From: Roseomonas sp.
GTDB lineage: Bacteria > Pseudomonadota > Alphaproteobacteria > Acetobacterales > Acetobacteraceae
DNA length: 64,000 nucleotides
Assembly: GCA_020249505.1 (NCBI GenBank)
Contig: JADCFN010000033.1
Span: 79,383-143,382, forward strand
Reading direction: 5' to 3'
The position numbers were made by a program, and so were the translations under genes. Positions 1 through 8,104 of this stretch are shown here, in pieces. The number at the start of each line of letters is the position of its first letter. Position 1 is the first letter of the stretch. The notes beneath the pieces were generated by a model. That model ran no database searches, was not told where the DNA came from, and was given only the letters and a program-made list of their open reading frames with translations.

Positions 1-20
1 CGCCGTAATTCTGATATGTG

Positions 21-1043
21 ATGAAAACCGTTGAAGCAGGATATGCGCGCATGGTGACGCCGGCCTATTGGCAGGGAAAACGGGTTCTGGTGACCGGGGG
101 GGCGGGCTTTCTTGGCTCCAACCTCTGTCACGCCTTGGCCGGCATGGGGGCGCGGGTCACGGCGCTCGATGCCATGATGCCGGATGGTGGGGCTTCGGCG
201 CGCAATCTGGAAGGGGCCGGTGTATTGCTGGTGCGCGGCGATATTCGCGACACGGAATTGCATTCCCTTTGTGAAGGGATTGATGTGCTGTTCAATATGG
301 CGGCGCAAACGAGCCATTTGGGCGGGCAGAAGGACCCGGTTGCCGATATTGCCATCAATGCGGTGGCACAGGTGCGCCTGATTGGCGTGATGCGTGAAGC
401 GGCGCCGAAAGCGACCGTGGTGCATGCCTCCACCCGGCAATTCTACGGCCGCCCGCGCAGCCTGCCGGTGGATGAATTACACCCGGTGAACCCGCCCGAT
501 GCCAATGGCGTTTCCAAATGGGCGGGCGAGCAATATTGGCTTTTGGAAAACCGCGTGCTGCATCGCCCGGTGGTGTCTCTGCGCCTCACCAATTGCTACG
601 GGCCAAGGCTGCGGATCAGGGATGCGCGCCAGACCTTTTTGGGCATTTGGATCCGGCGCGTGCTGGAAAGCGAGCCCTTCGAAGTCTGGGGGGGCGCGCA
701 ACTGCGTGACCTGACCTATGTGGATGATGTCACCAGCGCCTTTCTGATGGCCGCCGAACAAGCGACAAACCCCGGCGTGGACGGCCAGGTGTTCAATATC
801 GGTGGCAGCCCGCCCATTTCCCTCCTTGATCTGGCGGCCAAGCTGATTGCTGCCAATGACGGTAAGGGTAATTTTGAGACACGCGAGTTTCCTGCCGACC
901 GGGCGCCGATTGATATCGGCTCCTACGCTGCGGATGATCGCGCCTTCCGCCATGCGACCGGCTGGGTGCCGGCGATTGACCTCGATCAGGGGCTGAAGCT
1001 TTCCCTTGACTGGTATCGCCAGCGTCTTGCCGATTATTTGTGA
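21..1043 (+). CDS. NAD-dependent epimerase/dehydratase (extended SDR), nucleotide-sugar type
   Basis: Extended short-chain dehydrogenase of about 340 aa, expected to act on a nucleotide-activated sugar in the cytosol. The N-terminal TGGAGFLG is the NAD-binding glycine motif; ASTRQFYG and the C-terminal NIGG segment fit the family. At the usual YxxxK site the sequence reads NGVSK, with the Asn codon at 504-506 where the catalytic Tyr is expected. A GTG at 18 and ATGs at 21 and 51 are in frame; the one at 51 has an AGGA upstream. It precedes a DegT aminotransferase by 22 nt, which suggests synthesis of an amino-sugar. The exact substrate cannot be told. Confidence 0.85.
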   Translation: MKTVEAGYARMVTPAYWQGKRVLVTGGAGFLGSNLCHALAGMGARVTALDAMMPDGGASARNLEGAGVLLVRGDIRDTELHSLCEGIDVLFNMAAQTSHLGGQKDPVADIAINAVAQVRLIGVMREAAPKATVVHASTRQFYGRPRSLPVDELHPVNPPDANGVSKWAGEQYWLLENRVLHRPVVSLRLTNCYGPRLRIRDARQTFLGIWIRRVLESEPFEVWGGAQLRDLTYVDDVTSAFLMAAEQATNPGVDGQVFNIGGSPPISLLDLAAKLIAANDGKGNFETREFPADRAPIDIGSYAADDRAFRHATGWVPAIDLDQGLKLSLDWYRQRLADYL

Positions 1044-1065
1044 ACCTGAAGGGAAAGAACGCAAA

Positions 1066-2205
1066 ATGAATGCGCCCGTCATCACCATGATCCCCCAGGC
1101 CGATCCCGGCGCCGGGTATCGCGCCCAGAAGACCGAGATTGACGCGGCAGTCGCGCGCGCCCTGGCCAGCGGCTGGTATATCCTTGGCAAGGAAGGCGCG
1201 GCTTTTGAGGAAGAATACGCGGCCTGGCTTGGCACGCGCCGCGCAATTGGTTGCGCCAATGGCACGGATGCGCTGGCGCTGATCCTGCGCGGGCTTGGCA
1301 TTGGACCGGGCATGAGTGTCGCCACTGTGTCCCACACGGCGGTTGCCACCGTGTCCGCGATTGAAATGGTGGGTGCGACGCCGCTGCTGCTTGATATTGA
1401 TCCCGATACCTACACCATGGATCCGGATGAATTGCTGAGTGTGATTGACCATCCGCCGCCCGGACTGCCGCCTTTGCGCGCCGTGATCCCGGTGCATATC
1501 TATGGTCAGGCCTGTGATCTTGAGCCGATGCTGGCGGCAAACCGCGCGGCCGGCATCGCCTTGATTGAAGATTGCGCGCAATGCCATGGCGCGACGCTGA
1601 ATGGCACGAAGCTCGGCACGCTTGGTACCGCATCTGCTTTCAGCCTTTACCCCACCAAGAACCTTGGTGCTTTGGGTGATGGTGGTGTGCTGGCCACCAA
1701 TGATGAGGAATTGGCGGACCGCATTGCGGCCATTCGGCAATATGGCTGGAAGGAACGCTATATCAGCGACATGGTCGGTGTGAATTCGCGGCTTGATGAA
1801 GTGCAGGCCGCCATTCTGCGCGTGAAACTGACCGCGCTTGATGCCGGCAATGAACGCCGCCGCGCGATTGCAGCGGCCTATGATGCTGCGCTGGCTGGTG
1901 GCCCTTATGCGCCGCCGCAGCGCCGCGCGGGGGCAGAGCATGTCTTTCATCAATATGTGCTGCGCGTGCCGGATCGTGCCGTCGTGCAGGCGAAGCTGAA
2001 GGAACAGGGCATTGGCACGGGTATTCATTACCCGGTGCCAGTGCATTTGCAGCCGGCCTATCAGGGACGCGTGCCGCTTGGGCCGGCGGCATGTGCCGAG
2101 ACCGCCGATGCCGCGCGGGAGGTGATGAGCCTGCCCATGTATCCCGAATTGACCGATGCGCAGGTGGAACGCATTTGCGCAGGGCTGCGGAGCTTGAAGG
2201 GCTGA
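1066..2205 (+). CDS. DegT/DnrJ/EryC1/StrS-family PLP aminotransferase
   Basis: Sugar aminotransferase of about 379 aa that would transfer an amino group to a keto-sugar nucleotide. The PLP lysine lies in SLYPTKNLGALGDGG, the usual context of this family, and EDCAQCHG supplies the cofactor-binding acidic residue. The ATG at 1066 follows a GAAGGGA Shine-Dalgarno sequence; an in-frame start at 1006 would overlap the epimerase and is less likely. It probably forms one operon with the epimerase and with the following glycosyltransferase, whose coding region begins within 20 nt of this stop. Confidence 0.9.
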   Translation: MNAPVITMIPQADPGAGYRAQKTEIDAAVARALASGWYILGKEGAAFEEEYAAWLGTRRAIGCANGTDALALILRGLGIGPGMSVATVSHTAVATVSAIEMVGATPLLLDIDPDTYTMDPDELLSVIDHPPPGLPPLRAVIPVHIYGQACDLEPMLAANRAAGIALIEDCAQCHGATLNGTKLGTLGTASAFSLYPTKNLGALGDGGVLATNDEELADRIAAIRQYGWKERYISDMVGVNSRLDEVQAAILRVKLTALDAGNERRRAIAAAYDAALAGGPYAPPQRRAGAEHVFHQYVLRVPDRAVVQAKLKEQGIGTGIHYPVPVHLQPAYQGRVPLGPAACAETADAAREVMSLPMYPELTDAQVERICAGLRSLKG

Positions 2206-2219
2206 ATACTTCAGCTGCC

Positions 2220-3071
2220 TTGGCGCGCGTTTGCGTCGTCACGGTCGCCTATAACAGTGCGGCCGCCTTGCGCGGGATGCTGGGGAGCATGCCGCCCGGC
2301 CTTGGCGTGATTGTGGTGGATAATGCAAGCGCGGATGACAGCGCGGCGGTGGCGGTAGGTGCGGGCGCGCGCGTAATCCGCAATGCGGCCAATCTTGGTT
2401 TTGGCGCGGGCTGCAATATCGGGATGGGTGCGGCAGCAACGGAATTCGTGCTGCTCGCCAATCCTGACACGCGCTTGGATGGGGCGGCGATTGCGCAGCT
2501 GCTTGCCGCCGCTGATGCCTTTCCGGATGCGGCCATTCTGGCGCCGATGCTCTGCGATGAAACCGGGGCGCCTGTCAGATCCTGGGATGTGGAACAACAG
2601 CATCGCCGTTTATTGACGCGCAAACGTGATGCCGAGCCCTGGCCAGAAGGGCCGCTTTGCGCGGAATTCCTTTCTGGCGCTTGCCTATTGCTGCGGGCGT
2701 CAGAGGGGCTGCGCTTCGATGAAGCCTTCTTCCTGTTTTATGAGGATGACGCGATTTGCGCCGCCGCCCGCGCCAAGGGGCGCGCTTTGGTGCTGGTGCC
2801 GGATGCGGTGATGCATCACGCCGGCGGCGGTTCTTCCGCGCCATCGCAAGCGCTGTCTGCCTTCAAGGCGCGGCACCTGGCCTGGAGCCGATTGCATTAC
2901 ATGGCACTGATGCGGGGTAGCGCGGCGGCGCGGCGCGAAGCATCGGCGCGGGTGTGGCACCATGCGGGTAAGGCATTCGGCCACGCGCTGACACTGCGGT
3001 TTGAAAAGCTGCGGGCTGATATGGCGGGGCTTGGCGGGACGCTCGCCTGGCTGCGCGGGCGTCGCGCCTGA
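2220..3071 (+). CDS. Glycosyltransferase family 2 (rhamnosyltransferase/WbbL-like)
   Basis: GT2 glycosyltransferase of about 283 aa. Conserved pieces are VVTVAYNS at the start, VVDNASADDS, NLGFGAGCN and LLANPDTRL, followed by LFYEDDAIC, as in rhamnosyl-type enzymes such as WbbL. There is no well-placed ATG. The frame is open from 2091 but homology begins near the TTG at 2220, about 18 nt after a GAAGGG, so the start is uncertain. Its role in finishing a surface polysaccharide is inferred from the two sugar genes before it. Confidence 0.8.
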   Translation: MARVCVVTVAYNSAAALRGMLGSMPPGLGVIVVDNASADDSAAVAVGAGARVIRNAANLGFGAGCNIGMGAAATEFVLLANPDTRLDGAAIAQLLAAADAFPDAAILAPMLCDETGAPVRSWDVEQQHRRLLTRKRDAEPWPEGPLCAEFLSGACLLLRASEGLRFDEAFFLFYEDDAICAAARAKGRALVLVPDAVMHHAGGGSSAPSQALSAFKARHLAWSRLHYMALMRGSAAARREASARVWHHAGKAFGHALTLRFEKLRADMAGLGGTLAWLRGRRA

Positions 3072-3076
3072 TTGGT

Positions 3077-4225
3077 TTATGCCCCCAACATCTTCCGCGC
3101 GACGATCAGGCGCATGATCTCATTCGTGCCTTCCAAAATCCGATGGACGCGTAAATCCCGCACGATTTTTTCAATGCCGTATTCCGCCAAATAGCCATAA
3201 CCGCCCAGCAATTGCAGCGCATCATCCGCGACGCGAGACGCGGTATCCGTCACGAAACGCTTGGCCATGGCACAATACATGCCGGCATCAGGTGCCTTGG
3301 CATCAAGCTTGGCGCAGGCGCGCCATAACAGCGCGCGCGCCGCTTCCAATTCAATGCGCATATCGGCCAGCTTGAATTGCGTATTCTGGAAATCGCTGAT
3401 CGCCTTGCCAAAGGCGCGGCGTTCCTGCGTATAGCGCAACGCGATATCCAAAGCGGCTTCCGCGCCACCCAAGGAACAAGCTGCGATATTCAACCGCCCG
3501 CCATCCAACCCCGCCATGGCGAAGCGGAAGCCCTGCCCTTCGGCGCCCAGCAAGGCATCCGCGCCCACGCGCGCATCCTCGAAAATCACCTGACGCGTTG
3601 GCTGCGCGTTCCATCCCATTTTGCGTTCATTGGCGCCGAAGGAAAGCCCGGGCGTTTCCTTCGGGATCAGCAGCGCGGAAATGCCATCCGGGCCGTCACC
3701 ACCCGTGCGCAGCATGGTCAAATAAAGATCAGATGCCCCAGCACCCGAGATGAATTGCTTGGTGCCATTCAAGACATACCCCTGATTATCGCGCGTTGCG
3801 CGCGCCTTCAGCGCGGCGGCATCGCTACCTGAGCCTGGTTCCGTCAGGCAATAAGATGCGATGGCTTCCATGGTGATCAGTTTCGGCAACCAGGCACTAC
3901 GCTGCGCATCATTGCCGAAGCGGTCAATCATCCAGGCGACCATGTTGTGGATGGACATGAAGGCGCTGATGGTGGGGCAACCGGTCGCAAGCGCTTCAAA
4001 TACCACTGCCGCATCCAGCCGCGTGAGGCCCGCGCCACCTGATTCTTCCCGCACATAAAGCGCTGCCATGCCAAGGGCGGCGGCTTCGCGCATTTCGGCG
4101 ACTGGGAAATGCTGTTCGCGGTCCCATTGCAGGGCTTTGGGCGCCAACACATCACGGGCGAAATCCCGTGCGACGGATTGCAGCGCGCGGGTTTCTTCAG
4201 GAAGATCGAAGGTAATGGCGTTCAT
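3077..4225 (-). CDS. Acyl-CoA dehydrogenase (isobutyryl-/short-chain type)
   Basis: FAD-dependent acyl-CoA dehydrogenase of about 382 aa, a normal length. TEPGSGSDAA, QFISGAG and the C-terminal ILEGTNEIMR (catalytic Glu in the EGTNE segment) are typical. It most resembles the isobutyryl-CoA dehydrogenase branch (ACAD8), so an acyl-CoA derived from branched-chain amino acids is a reasonable substrate guess. Its ATG overlaps the stop of the upstream indolepyruvate oxidoreductase as ATGA (4222-4225), so the two are translationally coupled. An in-frame extension to 4330 has no support. It faces the GT2 gene convergently, with 5 nt between the stops. Confidence 0.9.
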   Translation of the reverse strand: MNAITFDLPEETRALQSVARDFARDVLAPKALQWDREQHFPVAEMREAAALGMAALYVREESGGAGLTRLDAAVVFEALATGCPTISAFMSIHNMVAWMIDRFGNDAQRSAWLPKLITMEAIASYCLTEPGSGSDAAALKARATRDNQGYVLNGTKQFISGAGASDLYLTMLRTGGDGPDGISALLIPKETPGLSFGANERKMGWNAQPTRQVIFEDARVGADALLGAEGQGFRFAMAGLDGGRLNIAACSLGGAEAALDIALRYTQERRAFGKAISDFQNTQFKLADMRIELEAARALLWRACAKLDAKAPDAGMYCAMAKRFVTDTASRVADDALQLLGGYGYLAEYGIEKIVRDLRVHRILEGTNEIMRLIVARKMLGA

Positions 4226-7200
4226 GCGGAGATTTCCTTGGCGATATCGGCCATGCACGCGCGGGCGGCCTTCAGGTTGCGCGCCTTCACATGGCCAAAC
4301 CCCTTGATGCCGGCGGCAGCTTCCGCCCAATCACAAATGGCGTTGTGCGTGGCAGGCGAGAGCTTGGGTAGCAGCGCTTCAAGGCCAGCACGATATTCGC
4401 CCGGCAGTTCGCGTTCTTCGCGGCGTTCGGTGGTGCGCGCGAAAGGATCAAGCCAGGTGCCGCGCAGGAATTTACCGTGGCGGAGCAGCCGCATCGCGCG
4501 CAGCATGCCGGGACCGAAGGCGCGCTTTTCAGGCAGGCCGGTATCGGGATTGATCTTGCTGATGATGGGCGGCGCCAAATGCACCTCAATGCGCTGTGTG
4601 CCGGCAAAACCGCGCGCGAGGCTGTCCTGCCATTCCGGCAGGCTATGCAGCCGCGCGACTTCGTATTCATCCTTATAGGCCATGAGGCGATAGAGCTGCC
4701 GTGCCACAGCGCGGGAGAGCCGTTCTTCGCCAGGCATCGCCGCCGCTTCCGCCGTACGGATACGCGCAACAAAATCCTGAAAGCGCCTTGCATAACGCGA
4801 TGACTGATATGCCTTCAGGTCACCCGTGAAGCGCGCGATCATCTCATCCAAAGTTTCTGGCCCGCGCGGTGCTGTGGGTGTTTCAGTCGCTGCAATACGG
4901 CCCAGCGCGAAAGCCCCCTTGTTGCGCTCCACCGCCGCGCCATTCAGTTCAATGGCGCGCAGGATCGCCTCGGCCGAAAGCGGCACCAGCCCGCGCTGCC
5001 AGGCAAAGCCTAGCATAAAAGGATTGAGGTAGATGGCATCGCCCAAATCCCGCTCAACGCGCGTGAGCGCGGGGATGGTCAGCGCTTCGCGGCACGCCGC
5101 GCCCAGGCTTTGCAGCATGGCGGCAGCATCGTAGCGGGTTTCGGTATCCTTCACGAATTGCGCGGTGGGTGAGAGATCAGCATTCACAATCGCCGTGCTG
5201 CGCGCGGGGCCAAGCAAGGGCCGCGCGGTACGGCCATGCGCCACCACCATATCGGCGGCGAGCAACAAATCCGCCTCACCGGCGGCGATGCGCGCACCAG
5301 AAAGCTGATCCGCCGCCGCACCCACCGGGCCGATGCGCAACTGCGCGTAAACCCCGCCACCTTTTTGCGCGAGGCCGAGGAAATCCAAGGTGCGCACAGG
5401 CCGCCCTTCCAAATGCGCGGCCTGCGCCAGAATGGCCGCCATGGAAGACACGCCCTGCCCGCCAACGCCGGCAATCAGCAGATTCCACGCCTCGCCTTGA
5501 ATGGCGGGCAGGCTTGGTTCGGGCGGCAAGGACGGCAGCGTAATGGCCGCGAGGCGTGCCGGTTCCGCGCCGATCAGGCTGACGAAGGATGGGCAAAACC
5601 CCTCCACACAGGAGAAATCCTGATTGCAGGCGGATTGATCAATGCGGCGCTTCCGCCCAAACGGCGTTTCAATCGGTTCCACCGCCAGGCAATTGGATGC
5701 GCGGGAGCAATCGCCGCAATCCTCACAAATGCGCGGATTGATCGCGATACGGCGATTGGCGCGCGGTGCGAGGTCCCGCTTGCGCTTGCGGCGGCGTTCG
5801 GTGGCGCATTCCTGATCATAGATGATGGCGGTGACACCCTTCACCGCGCGCAATTCCTTCTGTACGGCATCAAGCCGTGACCGATGATGAAACCCAACCG
5901 TGGAGGGGATCAGCGGATCGCCGCGATGCCGATCAGGATCGTCGGAGACAATTTCAATCCGCCCGACCCCTTCGCCATGCAATTGCGCGGCGATGTGCGG
6001 CACATCAATCTCGCCTTCCGGAGTTTGGCCACCGGTCATGGCGACTGCGCTATTCACCAGAATCTTGAAAGTGATATTGGCCTTGGCGGCGACAGCGAAG
6101 CGCACGGAAAGACTGCCGGAATGGGCATAGGTGCCATCGCCCATATTGGCAAAAATATGTTCCTGGCTGGTGAAATGTTCCTGCCCGATCCAGGCAGAAC
6201 CCTCGCCGCCCATTTGGCAGAAGAAATCCGTATCGCGATTCATGAAGCGTGCGAGGTAATGGCAGCCAATGCCGGCGAGCGCGCGGCTGCCTTCCGGCAC
6301 GCGGGTTGAGGTATTGTGCGGGCAGCCAGGGCAGAAATACGGGTCACGCCCATGCACCGGTAGCTGATCGCCCGCAGCCAGCGATTCAAGCGCGGCCATG
6401 CGCGCCAGCATGGCGTTGGTGCGAAAGGCTTGCGGCAGGCGCGCGAATAGGGCGCGCAAAATCTGGGCGGAATCAAGCTCATTCAGATCAGATAGCAAGG
6501 GCCGCCCAGCCTCATCGCGCTTGCCGGTAATGCGCGGTCGGCGATCCATATGGAACAGCGCATCGCGCAGCTGCCATTCCAGGAAGGACCGGCGATCTTC
6601 AATCACCAGAATTTCCTCAAGCCCTTCGGCAAAGGCGCGCGCGGCATCGGCATCAAGCGGCCAGGCCAGGCCCACCTTCCAAATGCGCAGGCCCTGGGCG
6701 CGGGCGAAATCCTCGGAAATGCCGGCTTCAGCCAAAGCCTGACGCAAAACAGTGAAAGCCTTGCCGCGCACGGCGATGCCGAAGCGCGCATCGGCGCTAT
6801 CCAAGACCATGCGGTCAATGCCATTGGTGCGTGCAAAGGCATTGGCGCGCGGCAGCTTCACGTGGCGCAAGCGTTCTTCCTGCACCATCGGCGGGTCAGT
6901 CGCGCGGATATGCACGCCATCTGGCGGGCTTGGCATGCCCTGCGGTTCGCGCGTGGCGTAAAGGGCGGGGTCCAGCATCACCGTCATGGTCGCATCCATG
7001 GTGTCGGCCACACATTTCATGCCAACCCAGGTGCCGGCGTAACGGCTGAGCGCAATGCCCTTCAGCCCATATTCCAGCACCTCCGCCACATCGGCGGGAT
7101 CGAGCATAGGGATTTCCAGATCCATAAAGGCATATTCGCAGCCCGATGTGATCGTGGAGGATTTGGACGAAGGATCATCCCCGGCCAACGCCAGCACACC

Positions 7201-7623
7201 ACCCAGCGGCGCGCTGCCAGCGGAATTGGCATGGCGCAGCACATCGCCCGAGCGATCAACGCCTGGCCCCTTGCCATACCAAATGCCGAAAACGCCATCC
7301 AAACGCGCGCCGGGTGTCAGATGCACCTGCTGCGAACCCCAAATGGCGGTCGCGGCCAGATCCTCATTCAAGCCTGGCTGAAACACCACATCATGGGCGC
7401 GGAGCCTTTCGGCTTGGCGCGCCAATTCCCGGTCAAAGGCGCCAAGGGGTGATCCGCGATAGCCGGAAATGAAGCCCCCGGTGCGGAAGCCAAGCGCGGC
7501 GTCCATTTCCTGGCGCAGCATGGGCAGGCGCACCAGCGCATGCGTTCCCGTCAGCAATACGGGGCCGGACCGGGCTTCCCAGCGTTCTTCTAATGTGGCC
7601 TCTGGCCGGATGATGCTTCCCAT
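4222..7623 (-). CDS. Fused indolepyruvate ferredoxin oxidoreductase (2-oxoacid:acceptor oxidoreductase)
   Basis: Fusion of the alpha and beta/gamma parts of indolepyruvate:ferredoxin oxidoreductase, about 1133 aa, normal for the proteobacterial fused form. It decarboxylates aryl- or branched 2-oxoacids to acyl-CoA using TPP. Seen: CPGCPHN near residues 431-437, the TPP-binding MGDGTYAHSG near 494, an iron-sulfur motif CEDCGDCSRASNC near 633-645, and the gamma-domain GVGGQG near 719. The ATG at 7623 (MGSIIRP) is preferred; 32 further residues upstream are in frame but look non-coding. The coupled acyl-CoA dehydrogenase suggests that its acyl-CoA product is oxidised further. Confidence 0.93.
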   Translation of the reverse strand: MGSIIRPEATLEERWEARSGPVLLTGTHALVRLPMLRQEMDAALGFRTGGFISGYRGSPLGAFDRELARQAERLRAHDVVFQPGLNEDLAATAIWGSQQVHLTPGARLDGVFGIWYGKGPGVDRSGDVLRHANSAGSAPLGGVLALAGDDPSSKSSTITSGCEYAFMDLEIPMLDPADVAEVLEYGLKGIALSRYAGTWVGMKCVADTMDATMTVMLDPALYATREPQGMPSPPDGVHIRATDPPMVQEERLRHVKLPRANAFARTNGIDRMVLDSADARFGIAVRGKAFTVLRQALAEAGISEDFARAQGLRIWKVGLAWPLDADAARAFAEGLEEILVIEDRRSFLEWQLRDALFHMDRRPRITGKRDEAGRPLLSDLNELDSAQILRALFARLPQAFRTNAMLARMAALESLAAGDQLPVHGRDPYFCPGCPHNTSTRVPEGSRALAGIGCHYLARFMNRDTDFFCQMGGEGSAWIGQEHFTSQEHIFANMGDGTYAHSGSLSVRFAVAAKANITFKILVNSAVAMTGGQTPEGEIDVPHIAAQLHGEGVGRIEIVSDDPDRHRGDPLIPSTVGFHHRSRLDAVQKELRAVKGVTAIIYDQECATERRRKRKRDLAPRANRRIAINPRICEDCGDCSRASNCLAVEPIETPFGRKRRIDQSACNQDFSCVEGFCPSFVSLIGAEPARLAAITLPSLPPEPSLPAIQGEAWNLLIAGVGGQGVSSMAAILAQAAHLEGRPVRTLDFLGLAQKGGGVYAQLRIGPVGAAADQLSGARIAAGEADLLLAADMVVAHGRTARPLLGPARSTAIVNADLSPTAQFVKDTETRYDAAAMLQSLGAACREALTIPALTRVERDLGDAIYLNPFMLGFAWQRGLVPLSAEAILRAIELNGAAVERNKGAFALGRIAATETPTAPRGPETLDEMIARFTGDLKAYQSSRYARRFQDFVARIRTAEAAAMPGEERLSRAVARQLYRLMAYKDEYEVARLHSLPEWQDSLARGFAGTQRIEVHLAPPIISKINPDTGLPEKRAFGPGMLRAMRLLRHGKFLRGTWLDPFARTTERREERELPGEYRAGLEALLPKLSPATHNAICDWAEAAAGIKGFGHVKARNLKAARACMADIAKEISA

Positions 7624-8104
7624 ACGGCCTATTGTGGCGATTGGCGGGGCGGATGCCAATCGCTTTTTGGAATTTCCACCAACACGCCCGGATAAGCCGT
7701 AGGTTCCCACAGAAAACAAAATAGCGTTCTTGGCATTCCCAACCCGGCGGATTCCAAGACCGGCACGATGCCGGCGACAGGCATCGTACGTTGAAACACC
7801 AATAGCTCAATAGCGCTTCACGCTTCATCAATGCTCGGATCTGGCTGCGGTCAGCGGCAAGCATCATAGGCTTCAGCATGGCAAGCAAAAACAAATAAGA
7901 AATCGCAATGAAACAAAACCTGGCCGGGGTTGATTGATGAACCAAGAAAATCGTTTCGCATGAGCTTGGTAAACCGATTTTCGCTCGGATTATCGGTGCA
8001 TATTGTGGTCAAGCACCTCCTCCCCGCCAGCGATGTTCCGGCTGCGCGCCACTTCCTCCTGCGCAAACTATCGCTGTTCCTGTTTGGCCAACGCCAAGAC
8101 CCGC
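7624..8104. other. Intergenic region, no convincing gene; one hairpin
   Basis: A 481-nt stretch between the oxidoreductase start and the end of the Mrp-like operon. Frames are short. One 61-codon plus-strand frame (7930-8115) has no recognisable family and runs into the antiporter gene. Base composition is mixed, with an AT-richer part around 7860-8000. Apart from the hairpin at 7765-7787 and a likely promoter for the oxidoreductase next to 7623, I see nothing. It could hold gene debris. Confidence 0.5.
7765..7787. repeat. Perfect 8-bp inverted repeat (hairpin)
   Basis: ACGATGCC at 7765-7772 pairs with GGCATCGT at 7780-7787 around a 7-nt loop. No T-tract follows on either strand, so it is not a standard intrinsic terminator. 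It lies about 140 nt upstream of the oxidoreductase start and could be an operator or part of a leader. Confidence 0.5.

Noticed and set aside
793..2046. 417-codon open frame on the minus strand
   Set aside because: It is antisense to the aminotransferase, rich in Arg and His, and shows no domain. It is a by-product of GC-rich codon bias.
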